The notes beneath the pieces were generated by a model. That model was given only the letters and a program-made list of their open reading frames with translations, was not told the DNA's origin and searched no databases. This document shows positions 17,260-25,883 of a stretch of 64,000 nucleotides of DNA, one piece after another. This stretch comes from Pseudomonadota bacterium (GTDB lineage: Bacteria > Pseudomonadota > Gammaproteobacteria > Steroidobacterales > Steroidobacteraceae), in the NCBI GenBank assembly GCA_018241525.1, contig JAFEDR010000012.1, positions 248,001 to 312,000 of the forward strand, written 5' to 3'. Position 1 is the stretch's first letter, and every line of letters begins with the position of its first letter. A program made the translations under genes and the position numbers.

Positions 17260-18416
17260 GCCGGCCCGCCAGCCTGCGCGTCGCGACCGCGCTGCTCGCG
17301 CTCGGGCTCGTGCTCGCCGCGTGCGATTCCGACGAGGGCGTCGAGCCGCCGGCGACGCTGGTCGCGCTCGACGCCAAGCTCGGCATCCAGAAGGTCTGGG
17401 GCACGACGCTCGGCGGCAAGGACAAGTCGCTGCGCCTCGGCCTCGCGCCGGCCGTGCTCGATGGCAAGGTCTACGCCGCCGGCAACGACGGCACGATCGC
17501 GGCCTTCGACGGCCCGTCCGGGCGCACGCTCTGGCGCCGCAACACGAAGCTGCCGCTGTCGGGCGGCCCGGGCGCCGGCCACGGGCTCGTGATCGCCGGC
17601 ACCAGCGACGGCCAGCTGATCGCGCTCGACGCCGAGAGCGGCAACGAGCGCTGGCGGGTGCGCCTCAGCGGCGAGGTGCTCGCGGCCCCCGCGATCGCGC
17701 CGCAGGCCGTCGTCGTGCGCACGGTCGATGGCCGGGTGCGGGCGCTGTCGCCGGAGACCGGCAAGGAACTGTGGACCAACGAGGAGCAGGTGCCGCGCCT
17801 GTCGCTGCGCGGCATCTCGCGGCCGGTGATCGCCGGCGACACCGTGCTGTGCGCCTACGACAACGGCAAGGTGGCGGCTTACGCGATCACGGGTGGCGAC
17901 GTGCTGTGGGACACCGCGGTCAGCCCCTCGCGCGGCAAGACCGAGCTCGAGCGCCTGGTCGACATCGACGGCCCGATGGCCGTCTCCGGGCACGACGTGT
18001 TCGTCGCCGGTTTCCAGGGCCGCGTCGCGATGGTCGCGCTCGACTCCGGGCAGGTATGGTGGTCGCGCGAGTCCTCCAGCTACCGCGGACTCGCGCTTGC
18101 CGGCGAGACCCTGTACGTCACGACGGCCGACAGCCTCGTGACCGCGATGCGCCGTCGCGACGGCACGCCAAACTGGCAGCAGGACCGGCTGGCGCGCCGT
18201 GGGCTCACCTCGCCCGCGATCGACGGCGAGGCCGTGGTGGTCGCGGACTTCGAGGGCTGGGTGCACTGGCTCGACCAGTCCTCGGGCGCGCTGCTCGGCC
18301 GCTATCGCGCCGGCAGCAAGCGCTTCACGAACGCCCCGGTGGCGGCCGACGGGCTCGTCTACCTGCAGAACGACGCCGGCGAGCTGTTCGCACTGCGCGC
18401 TCAGCCGCGGAAATGA
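17256..18416 (+). CDS. bamB: Outer membrane assembly lipoprotein BamB
   Basis: A beta-propeller lipoprotein of the BAM complex. The 386 residues begin with a lipoprotein signal ending LVLAAC (Cys about residue 21). PQQ-like propeller repeats follow, such as GNDGTIAAFDGPSGRTLWR and GTSDGQLIALDAESGNERWR. GTG start overlapping the yfgM stop. der follows after 16 nt. Confidence 0.95.
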   Translation: MSRPASLRVATALLALGLVLAACDSDEGVEPPATLVALDAKLGIQKVWGTTLGGKDKSLRLGLAPAVLDGKVYAAGNDGTIAAFDGPSGRTLWRRNTKLPLSGGPGAGHGLVIAGTSDGQLIALDAESGNERWRVRLSGEVLAAPAIAPQAVVVRTVDGRVRALSPETGKELWTNEEQVPRLSLRGISRPVIAGDTVLCAYDNGKVAAYAITGGDVLWDTAVSPSRGKTELERLVDIDGPMAVSGHDVFVAGFQGRVAMVALDSGQVWWSRESSSYRGLALAGETLYVTTADSLVTAMRRRDGTPNWQQDRLARRGLTSPAIDGEAVVVADFEGWVHWLDQSSGALLGRYRAGSKRFTNAPVAADGLVYLQNDAGELFALRAQPRK

Positions 18417-18432
18417 CCCTCGGACGCCGCGG

Positions 18433-19824
18433 ATGCTGCCGGTCATCGCCATCGTCGGCCGCCCCAACGTCGGCAAGTCGACGCTCTTCAATGCGCTGAC
18501 CGGCACCCGCGACGCGCTGGTCGCGGACCTGCCGGGCCTGACCCGCGACCGTCAGTACGGCTACGGCGTGCGCGGCGGCCGCTACATCGTCGTCGACACG
18601 GGCGGGCTGGTCGCGAGCCCGGCCGGCATCGAGTCGCTGATGGCGGCGCAGACCGAACGCGCGGTCGCCGAGGCCGACCGCGTGGTGTTCGTGGTCGACG
18701 CGCGCTCCGGTCCGACGTCGGAGGATCGCTACGTCGCCGAGCGCCTGCGGCGCGCCGGCAAGCCGCTCGTGGTGGTCGCCAACAAGAGCGAGGGCGTCGA
18801 CGGTGACGTCGCCGCGGCCGAGTTCCACGCCTTCGGCCTCGGCGCGCCGCTCGCGATCTCGGCGGCGCACGGCGAGGGCCTCGAGACGCTGGTCGAGACC
18901 TTCCTCGCGGGCCTGCCGGTCGCGGCCGAGGAGCCGGCGCCGGCTGCCGAGCCGGACGCGATCCGCATCGCGGTCGTCGGCCGGCCGAACGTCGGCAAGT
19001 CGACGCTGATCAACCGCCTGATCGGCGAGGAGCGCGTCGTCGCCTTCAACGAGCCGGGCACGACCCGCGACAGCGTGCACGTCCCCTTCGAGCGCGACGG
19101 CGAGCGGTTCGTGCTGATCGACACCGCCGGCGTGCGGCGCCGGGCGCGGGTCGAGGATGCGATCGAGAAGTACAGCGTCATCAAGGCGCTGCAGGCCATC
19201 GACGAGGCGCACGTCGTCATCGGCGTGCTCGACGGCCACGAGACCGTCGCCGAGCAGGACGCGACGCTGCTCGGCCACGTCGCCGAGCGCGGCCGGGCCC
19301 TGATCCTCGCGGTCAACAAGTGGGACCACATCCCGGCCGACCAGCGCGACCACATCCGCAACCAGCTGGCGCTGCGGCTGCCGTTCCTGGACTTCGCGCC
19401 GCAGCACTTCATCTCGGCGCTGCACGGCACCGGCGTCGGCGACCTGCTGGGCGCGGCCAAGCGCGCCGCGCGTGCGGCGTTCCGCGAGATGCCGACACCG
19501 GAGCTGACGCGGGTGCTCGAGAAGGCGCTCGAAGCGCACCAGCCGCCGTTGGTGCGCGGCCGGCGCATCAAGCTGCGCTACGCGCACCAGGGCGGGCGCA
19601 ACCCGCCGCTGATCGTCGTGCACGGCAACCAGGTCGCGCACGTGCCGGAGGCCTACCGGCGCTATCTCGTGAACACGTTCCGCGAGGCGTTCCGCCTGCA
19701 CGGCACGCCGGTGCGGGTCGAGTTCCGCGCCGACGCGAATCCGTACGCCGGGCGGCGCAACGAGCTCAGCGACCGCCAGAAGCAGAAGCGGCGTCGGCTG
19801 ATCCAGAACCGCAAGCGGCGCTGA
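18433..19824 (+). CDS. der: Ribosome biogenesis GTPase Der (EngA)
   Basis: An essential double GTPase for 50S assembly. The 463 residues contain two G domains, with P-loops GRPNVGKST near residues 9 and 184, a DTGG and a DTAG G3 motif, and NKSE/NKWD G4 motifs. A KH-like C-terminal domain follows. A longer frame exists upstream, but ATG 18433 matches the family start. Its TGA stop lies inside a perfect hairpin shared with xseA. Confidence 0.97.
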   Translation: MLPVIAIVGRPNVGKSTLFNALTGTRDALVADLPGLTRDRQYGYGVRGGRYIVVDTGGLVASPAGIESLMAAQTERAVAEADRVVFVVDARSGPTSEDRYVAERLRRAGKPLVVVANKSEGVDGDVAAAEFHAFGLGAPLAISAAHGEGLETLVETFLAGLPVAAEEPAPAAEPDAIRIAVVGRPNVGKSTLINRLIGEERVVAFNEPGTTRDSVHVPFERDGERFVLIDTAGVRRRARVEDAIEKYSVIKALQAIDEAHVVIGVLDGHETVAEQDATLLGHVAERGRALILAVNKWDHIPADQRDHIRNQLALRLPFLDFAPQHFISALHGTGVGDLLGAAKRAARAAFREMPTPELTRVLEKALEAHQPPLVRGRRIKLRYAHQGGRNPPLIVVHGNQVAHVPEAYRRYLVNTFREAFRLHGTPVRVEFRADANPYAGRRNELSDRQKQKRRRLIQNRKRR

Positions 19825-19844
19825 CGCCGCGCCCGGCGTCAGCG
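19819..19844. terminator. Bidirectional hairpin between der and xseA
   Basis: CGCTGACGCCG (19819-19829) and CGGCGTCAGCG (19834-19844) form an 11-bp perfect stem with a four-base loop. Each arm contains the stop codon of one of the convergent genes (TGA 19822-19824 forward; 19839-19841 reverse). No T-run follows. Confidence 0.5.
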
Positions 19845-21053
19845 GCGCGTCACGCGCGCCCCGAAACCACCTGCGGCGGTGCGGACCTCGACGTCCGCGC
19901 CGACCTCGACGTCGCGCGCCGCGCGTACCACCGCGCCGTCGCGGGTCGTCACGATCGAATACCCGCGTTCGAGCGTGGCCAGCGGGCTGACGGCATTCAG
20001 CGTCCGCGCCGCCGCGCCGAGCCGGCTGCGCGCCGCGGCGAGCTCGCGCCGCACGGCGCGGCCGAGCCGCTGCTCGAGCTCGTCGAGACGCTGCGCCCGG
20101 GCCGCTAGCCGCGTGCGCGGATGCGCGAGCTCAAGCCGGCGGACCAGCCACTGGAGGCGCTCGCGCGCCAGCGCACCGACGCGTCCGAAGGCGCGCGCCA
20201 GCCGCTCGCGCGCGGCGCCAAGCGCACGCAGCCACTCGGCACGGTCGGGGACGACCAGTTCGGCGGCACCCGACGGCGTCGGTGCGCGAACGTCAGCCGC
20301 GAAATCGGCGATCGTGAAGTCGACCTCGTGGCCGACGCCGCTGACGACCGGGATCGGGCAGGCTCGGATCGCGCGCGCCACGACCTCCTCGTTGAACGCC
20401 CACAGGTCCTCGAGCGAGCCGCCGCCGCGTGCCAGGATCAGCACGTCCGCATCGCGACGCTCGCCGGCGAGCGCCAGGGCCGCCGCGATCTCGCGTCCGG
20501 CGCCGGCGCCCTGCACCGGTACCGGGTAGACGATCACGGGCACCGCCGGAAAGCGCCGGCCGAGCACGTGCACGATGTCGCGGATCGCGGCTCCGGTGGG
20601 CGAGGTCACGACGCCGATGCGCCGCGGCAGCGCGGGCAGCGGGCGCTTCAGCGCCGCCTCGAAGAGCCCCTCGGCCTGCAGCCGCGCCTTCAGTTCGTCG
20701 AAGCGCCGCCGCAGCGCGCCCTCGCCGGCCTCCTCGAGGTGCTCGGCGATCAGCTGGTACTCGCCCCGGGCCTCGTAGAGGCTGACGCGGGCGCGGACCA
20801 CGACCTGCATGCCGTCGCGCGGCTGGACCCGGACGCGGAGATTGGCGTTGCGGAACATCGCGCAGCGCACCTGCGCGGTCTCGTCCTTCAGCGTGAAGTA
20901 CCAGTGGCCGGAAGAGGGTCGGGCGAAGTTCGAGAGCTCGCCCTCGATCCAGACGCCCGGCAGGCCCTGTTCGAGCAGCAGGCGCGCCTCGCGATTGAGG
21001 CGCGAGACCGTGTAGACGTCGCGGCGGGGCGCCGGCGTGGGGGAGGGCGACAT
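19839..21053 (-). CDS. xseA: Exodeoxyribonuclease VII large subunit
   Basis: Catalytic subunit of exonuclease VII, degrading single-stranded DNA. The 404 residues show the N-terminal OB fold (SRLNREARLLLEQGLPGVWIEG), RRIGVVTSPTGAAIRDI near residue 135, and ARGGGSLEDLWAFNEE near residue 200, then a coiled-coil-rich C-terminus and ERGYSIV. A little shorter than E. coli (456). TAAGAT on the reverse strand ends six bases before the ATG, suggesting a leaderless message. xseB is not adjacent. Confidence 0.95.
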   Translation of the reverse strand: MSPSPTPAPRRDVYTVSRLNREARLLLEQGLPGVWIEGELSNFARPSSGHWYFTLKDETAQVRCAMFRNANLRVRVQPRDGMQVVVRARVSLYEARGEYQLIAEHLEEAGEGALRRRFDELKARLQAEGLFEAALKRPLPALPRRIGVVTSPTGAAIRDIVHVLGRRFPAVPVIVYPVPVQGAGAGREIAAALALAGERRDADVLILARGGGSLEDLWAFNEEVVARAIRACPIPVVSGVGHEVDFTIADFAADVRAPTPSGAAELVVPDRAEWLRALGAARERLARAFGRVGALARERLQWLVRRLELAHPRTRLAARAQRLDELEQRLGRAVRRELAAARSRLGAAARTLNAVSPLATLERGYSIVTTRDGAVVRAARDVEVGADVEVRTAAGGFGARVTRR

Positions 21054-21059
21054 CCCGGG

Positions 21060-21065
21060 ATCTTA
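21060..21065 (-). promoter_or_regulatory. -10-like element directly before xseA
   Basis: TAAGAT on the reverse strand with six bases (CCCGGG) to the ATG. Transcription from it would begin at or next to the start codon. No good -35 at 17 bp. Confidence 0.35.
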
Positions 21066-21100
21066 ACTGCCCGCGGCACGTGCGCGGCGCAACGCACCCG

Positions 21101-21129
21101 TTTACCGGGCCCGCGAGTCCGGGTAAAAT
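21101..21129 (+). promoter_or_regulatory. Sigma-70 promoter of guaB
   Basis: TTTACC (21101-21106), exactly 17 bp, then TAAAAT (21124-21129). The following GCCCGGC is a GC-rich discriminator of the sort linked to stringent control of guaBA in E. coli. Best promoter in the window. Confidence 0.65.
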
Positions 21130-21214
21130 GCCCGGCTTTACCCAGGCTCCCCGGCGGAGCCCCCAGCGCGCGCCGCATGGCCCCGCCGCACGGAGTTGCG
21201 GCCGAGGACTGCCC

Positions 21215-22684
21215 ATGCGTATCGACGAAGAAGCGCTGACCTTCGACGACGTCCTGCTGGTCCCGGCCTACTCCGACGTGCTGCCACGGGAGGTCGACCT
21301 CTCGACGCGGCTGACGCGCAACATCCGCCTCAACCTGCCGACGCTGTCGGCGGCCATGGACACGGTCACCGAGGCGCGCCTCGCGATCACGATCGCGCAG
21401 GAAGGCGGCATCGGCATCATCCACAAGAACATGACCGCCCAGGCCCAGGCGCGCGAGGTGCTGCGCGTCAAGAAGTACGAGAGCGGCGTGATCTCGGACC
21501 CGATCACGGTGACGCCCGACAAGACGATCCGCGAGGTGCTCGACCTCACCCGCGCCAAGGGCATCTCCGGCGTGCCGGTCGTGAACACCGAGGGCGGGGT
21601 GGTCGGCATCGTCACCCACCGGGACCTGCGTTTCGAGAAGCGCTACGACGCGCCGGTGTCGGCGGTGATGACTCCGAAGGAGCGCCTGATCACCGTACGC
21701 GAGAACGCGCCGAAGGACGAGGTGCTGACGCTGCTGCACAAGCACCGCATCGAGAAGGTGCTGGTGGTGGACGGCGGCGGACACCTCCGGGGAATGATCA
21801 CCGTCAAGGACTTCCAGAAGGCGACGGAATTCCCGCGCGCCTGCAAGGACGGCAGCGGCCGGCTGCGCGCCGGCGCCGCGGTCGGCACGAGTCCCGACAC
21901 GCTCGATCGCGTCGCACAGCTGGTCGAGGCGGGCGTCGACGTCGTCGTGGTCGACACCTCGCACGGCCACTCGAAGGGCGTGCTCGAGATGGTGGCGCGC
22001 ATCAAGAAGGCCTATGCCGCGCTGGACGTGATCGGCGGCAACATCGTCACCGCCGAGGCGGCGCGCGCGCTGGTCGATGCCGGCGCCGACGGCGTGAAGG
22101 TCGGCATCGGCCCGGGCTCGATCTGCACCACGCGCATCGTCGCCGGCGTCGGCGTGCCGCAGATCAGCGCCGTCTCGAACGTCGCCGCGGCGCTCGATCC
22201 GCTCGGCATCCCGCTGATCGCCGACGGCGGCATCCGCTTCTCCGGTGACATCGCCAAGGCGCTGGCGGCCGGTGCGCACTCCGTGATGATCGGCGGGCTC
22301 TTCGCCGGCACCGAGGAGTCGCCCGGCGAGGTCGAGCTCTACCAGGGCGCCTCCTACAAGTCGTACCGCGGCATGGGCTCGCTCGGCGCGATGGCGCAGC
22401 GCCACGGCTCGGCGGACCGCTACTTCCAGGACACGACCAGCGAGCTCGAGAAGCTGGTGCCGGAAGGTATCGAGGGACGCGTGCCGTACAAGGGCAGCAT
22501 CGTCTCGATCCTCCACCAGCTCGCCGGCGGCCTGCGCGCCGCGATGGGCTACACCGGCAGCTCCAGCATCGACGAGCTGCGCAAGAAGCCACGCTTCGTG
22601 CGCATCACGAACGCCGGCGTGCGCGAAAGCCACGTCCACGACGTGACCATCACCAAGGAAGCCCCGAACTACCGGGTCAGCTGA
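21215..22684 (+). CDS. guaB: Inosine-5'-monophosphate dehydrogenase
   Basis: Oxidises IMP to XMP, the committed GMP step. The 489 residues include the start EEALTFDDVLLVPAYSDV, a pair of CBS domains inserted at about residues 95-210, and the active-site cysteine loop GPGSICTTRIV near residue 305. A longer frame runs upstream, but ATG 21215 gives the family start. guaA begins two bases after the stop. Confidence 0.97.
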   Translation: MRIDEEALTFDDVLLVPAYSDVLPREVDLSTRLTRNIRLNLPTLSAAMDTVTEARLAITIAQEGGIGIIHKNMTAQAQAREVLRVKKYESGVISDPITVTPDKTIREVLDLTRAKGISGVPVVNTEGGVVGIVTHRDLRFEKRYDAPVSAVMTPKERLITVRENAPKDEVLTLLHKHRIEKVLVVDGGGHLRGMITVKDFQKATEFPRACKDGSGRLRAGAAVGTSPDTLDRVAQLVEAGVDVVVVDTSHGHSKGVLEMVARIKKAYAALDVIGGNIVTAEAARALVDAGADGVKVGIGPGSICTTRIVAGVGVPQISAVSNVAAALDPLGIPLIADGGIRFSGDIAKALAAGAHSVMIGGLFAGTEESPGEVELYQGASYKSYRGMGSLGAMAQRHGSADRYFQDTTSELEKLVPEGIEGRVPYKGSIVSILHQLAGGLRAAMGYTGSSSIDELRKKPRFVRITNAGVRESHVHDVTITKEAPNYRVS

Positions 22685-22686
22685 AC

Positions 22687-24285
22687 GTGACAGACACCGC
22701 GCCCGCCGACGCCCGCGACATCCACGCGCACCGGATCCTGATCCTCGACTTCGGGGCCCAGTACACGCAGCTGATCGCGCGCCGGGTGCGCGAGCTCGGC
22801 GTCTACTGCGAGATCCATCCCTGGGACATCGACGACGCCACGGTGCAGCGCTTCGGCGCGCGCGGCGTGATCCTGTCGGGCGGCCCGGAGTCGGTCACCG
22901 TCGCCGCCGCACCGCGCGCGCCGGACGCCGTGTTCCGGCTCGGCGTGCCGGTGCTCGGCATCTGCTACGGCATGCAGACGATGGCGGCGCAGCTCGGCGG
23001 CCGCGTACTGCCCTCGAACCACCGCGAGTTCGGCTACGCCGAGGTCGAGGCGAGTCCGGACTCGGTGCTGTTCCGCGGCATCGCCGATCGCGAGGGCGGC
23101 GATGGCCGCGGCCGGCTCGACGTCTGGATGAGCCACGGCGACCGCGTCGAGTCCCTGCCGCCGGGGTTCCGTGCGAGCGCGAGCTCGGTGAACGCGCCGC
23201 TCGCCGCGATGGAGGATCCGGCGCGGCGCTACTACGCGGTGCAGTTCCACCCGGAGGTCACGCACACCCGCCAGGGCGTGCGGCTGCTCGAGCGCTTCGT
23301 GCGCGAGATCTGCGGCTGCGACGCGCTCTGGGACGCGGGCCACATCGCGCGCGACCTGATGGACCGCGTCCGCAGCCAGGTCGGCGCCGAGCGCGTGCTG
23401 CTCGGACTCTCGGGCGGGGTCGACTCGTCGGTCGTCGCGGCGCTCCTGCACCGCGCCATCGGCGAGCAGCTCACCTGCGTGTTCGTCGACCACGGGCTGC
23501 TGCGGCTCGGCGAGGGCGACCAGGTCATGGCGACCTTCGCCGCGCACATGGGCGTGCGCGTGATCCGCGTGGATGCGAGCGAACGCTTCCTCGCGGCGCT
23601 CGCCGGCGTCGAGGACCCGGAGCAGAAGCGCAAGATCATCGGCCGGCTGTTCGTCGAAGTCTTCGACGAGGAGGCCGGCAAGCTCACGGGCATCCGCTGG
23701 CTCGCGCAGGGCACGATCTACCCGGACGTGATCGAGTCGGCCGGTGCGAAGACCGGCAAGGCGCACGTGATCAAGTCGCACCACAACGTGGGCGGCCTGC
23801 CGGCGAAGATGAACCTGAAGCTACTCGAGCCGCTGCGCGAGCTGTTCAAGGACGAGGTGCGCCGACTCGGGCTCGAGCTCGGCCTGCCGCGCGAGATGGT
23901 CTTCCGCCACCCGTTCCCGGGCCCGGGGCTCGGCGTGCGCATCCTCGGACCCGTCAACCGCGAGGCCGCAGACCTGCTGCGCCGGGCGGATGCGATCTTC
24001 ATCGAGGAGCTTCGCAAGCACGACCTCTACGACCAGGTCAGCCAGGCGTTCGCAGTGTTCCTGCCGGTGCGCTCGGTCGCAGTGATGGGGGACGGCCGCA
24101 AGTACGACTGGGTCATCGCGCTGCGTGCCGTCGAGACCGTCGACTTCATGACCGCCCACTGGTCGCGGTTGCCCTACGACTTCCTCGACCACGTCTCGCG
24201 GCGGATCGTCAACGAGGTGGCCGGCGTCTCCCGCGTGGTCTACGACGTCTCCGGCAAGCCGCCTGCGACCATCGAGTGGGAATAG
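22687..24285 (+). CDS. guaA: GMP synthase (glutamine-hydrolysing)
   Basis: Converts XMP to GMP. The 532 residues have a class I amidotransferase half (ILDFGAQYTQLIARRVRE; nucleophile in GICYGMQT; FHPEVTHT) and an ATP-pyrophosphatase half with the PP-loop LSGGVDSSV near residue 240, ending TIEWE. GTG start, two bases after guaB. An insert EGGDGRG near residue 137 is slightly longer than usual. It ends the guaBA operon. Confidence 0.97.
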   Translation: MTDTAPADARDIHAHRILILDFGAQYTQLIARRVRELGVYCEIHPWDIDDATVQRFGARGVILSGGPESVTVAAAPRAPDAVFRLGVPVLGICYGMQTMAAQLGGRVLPSNHREFGYAEVEASPDSVLFRGIADREGGDGRGRLDVWMSHGDRVESLPPGFRASASSVNAPLAAMEDPARRYYAVQFHPEVTHTRQGVRLLERFVREICGCDALWDAGHIARDLMDRVRSQVGAERVLLGLSGGVDSSVVAALLHRAIGEQLTCVFVDHGLLRLGEGDQVMATFAAHMGVRVIRVDASERFLAALAGVEDPEQKRKIIGRLFVEVFDEEAGKLTGIRWLAQGTIYPDVIESAGAKTGKAHVIKSHHNVGGLPAKMNLKLLEPLRELFKDEVRRLGLELGLPREMVFRHPFPGPGLGVRILGPVNREAADLLRRADAIFIEELRKHDLYDQVSQAFAVFLPVRSVAVMGDGRKYDWVIALRAVETVDFMTAHWSRLPYDFLDHVSRRIVNEVAGVSRVVYDVSGKPPATIEWE

Positions 24286-24286
24286 A

Positions 24287-24541
24287 GACCCTCAGACACG
24301 CTGTCTTCGAGGTCAGGGGTACGATCGCGCCGATGTCGAAGCCTTTGCGATCGAAGGCGGCAAAGTCGCCGCCGTCGGCCTGGGAGGAAGCGTCATCGCC
24401 CGGGGTCAGAATTCGAATGCCATTCTCGTTGACAGTCAGGGCAGTACGCCGCTGACCAACGTGCGCGCGAGTGCGCATGCCGGGAAGACGCTGGTCGTGG
24501 AGGCGGGCGACGTGACAGTTCGCACCGGCTTGTCGGCGTAG
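24287..24541 (+). pseudogene. Gene remnant with coding-like bases, weak amidohydrolase resemblance
   Basis: The forward frame ending at TAG 24539-24541 is open back into guaA and has high G/C at third positions from about 24320, but no start codon fits. It reads RADVEAFAIEGGKVAAVG, resembling the N-terminal strand of amidohydrolases (ADVAIEGGKIAAVG type), then about 50 residues ending VTVRTGLSA. No metal-binding or catalytic motif is present. Probably the decayed end of a lost gene. Could also be chance. Confidence 0.35.
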
Positions 24542-25003
24542 ACGGAGCGATCCTGCAGCTCCGGGGCAAGGACCGCTAACGACCCGATCCGGCCGGGCGC
24601 CGGTCACGACGCCCGCATCGGCGCACTTCCATCGCCACGCGCCCGAACCGTGACGGCGCCCGGCCGTGCATCCGCCTGCCGTCGCGCGGGGGTCGCGGTC
24701 ACGCGAGAGGGCGCGCACAATCCTAGGCGCGCGGATTCTGACCGGAAGGACCCTGCCCGGCGGGATCCCCTCAGCGGCGACGATGCAGGTCCTGTTCGCG
24801 AGACCTTGCTGCGACCGGCAGAAGCTCGTGGGGTCCCGGATGCCGGCGGGCGCGTCGCGGGCTTCCCGGCGGCGGTGGCTGCGCACATTTCGGTAGGTGA
24901 TCCATGGCGACGAGCCTGCCCGATCCTGCGCGTACGCTGCTCGCGACGTGAAGACGCGATCCATCGCGTCGCCGACGACGCCGGAGATGCCGCTGTGCCG
25001 CTG
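24542..25003. other. Intergenic stretch without a recognised gene
   Basis: About 460 bp before the TRIC gene. Open frames cross it on both strands, but their translations are Arg/Pro/Ala-rich without recognisable motifs and codon bias is weak. I see no tRNA, clear promoter or repeat. With the remnant before it, this is the largest non-coding gap of the window. Confidence 0.5.
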
Positions 25004-25672
25004 ATGCAAGGTTTCGAGCCGGCGGCACTTCACGATCTGCTGCTGGTGCTCGATCTCGCCGGCACGTTCGTCTTCGCCATCAGCGGCGCGATGCTCGGCG
25101 TGCGTCGCAATCTCGACCTCTTCGGAATCCTCGTGCTGTCGTTCGCGGCCTCCAGTGCCGGCGGCATCGCGCGGGATCTGCTGATCGGCGCCGTGCCGCC
25201 GGCTTCGATCAGCGATTGGCGCTATCTGGCGATTTCGCTCGCCGCGGGGGCGCTGACCTTCGTCTGGTATTCACGGATCGCGCGACTGCGCACCGAGATC
25301 GCGATCTTCGACGCGGCGGGCCTGGCGCTCTTCGCGGTGGCGGGCAGCCAGAAGGCGCTGGCCTTCGGGCTGAATCCGTTGATGGCGGCGCTGCTCGGCA
25401 TGCTGACCGGCATCGGCGGCGGGATCGTGCGGGATCTCCTCATCGCCCGGACGCCGGCGGTGCTCCGCAGCGACCTGTACGCGCTGGCCGCCCTGGCCGG
25501 CGCCGCCATTGTCGTCGTCGGTCATTGGCTGAACTGGCCGATCGTCCCGACCGCCATCGCCGGCGCCGGTGTGTGCTTCGGGCTCCGCTTGCTGGCCATC
25601 CGCTATGGTTGGAATCTTCCAACGGCGCGAGAGAAGGGAAGCCACGACGAGCTGGACCCGCGAGACCGGTAG
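25004..25672 (+). CDS. TRIC cation channel family protein (formerly UPF0126)
   Basis: A seven-helix inner-membrane protein of 222 residues, related to trimeric intracellular cation channels and E. coli YadS/YicG. The two internal repeats each carry the family motif: GGIARDLLIG near residue 52 and GIGGGIVRDLLIA near residue 138. FAISGAMLGVRRNLD is also typical. ATG 25004 is chosen; GTG 24995 in frame is an alternative. Transport substrate is unknown; K+ conduction is known for some prokaryotic TRICs. Confidence 0.88.
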   Translation: MQGFEPAALHDLLLVLDLAGTFVFAISGAMLGVRRNLDLFGILVLSFAASSAGGIARDLLIGAVPPASISDWRYLAISLAAGALTFVWYSRIARLRTEIAIFDAAGLALFAVAGSQKALAFGLNPLMAALLGMLTGIGGGIVRDLLIARTPAVLRSDLYALAALAGAAIVVVGHWLNWPIVPTAIAGAGVCFGLRLLAIRYGWNLPTAREKGSHDELDPRDR

Positions 25673-25883
25673 CATCCCGGCGCTCGTCGGACTGCGTCAG
25701 CGATGATCGTTTGCCGGCAATTCCAACGGCCTACAGCGGCGAACCGCCTGACCGACTCGACGGGACGGCCAGTCGACGTCGCGGGGCCGGCGGTCAGGAA
25801 GCCGATCGGGCCGTCGTCCGCGGGCCTCTCTAGCAGCTAAGCGACGAGAGCGGGCGGGGCGGCTGGCCCGGGGCGCCGACCGC

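Noticed and set aside
24209..25033. A 274-codon reverse frame over the guaA end and the gap
   Set aside because: Its translation lacks motifs, the part over guaA is antisense, and codon bias in the gap favours the forward frame of the remnant.
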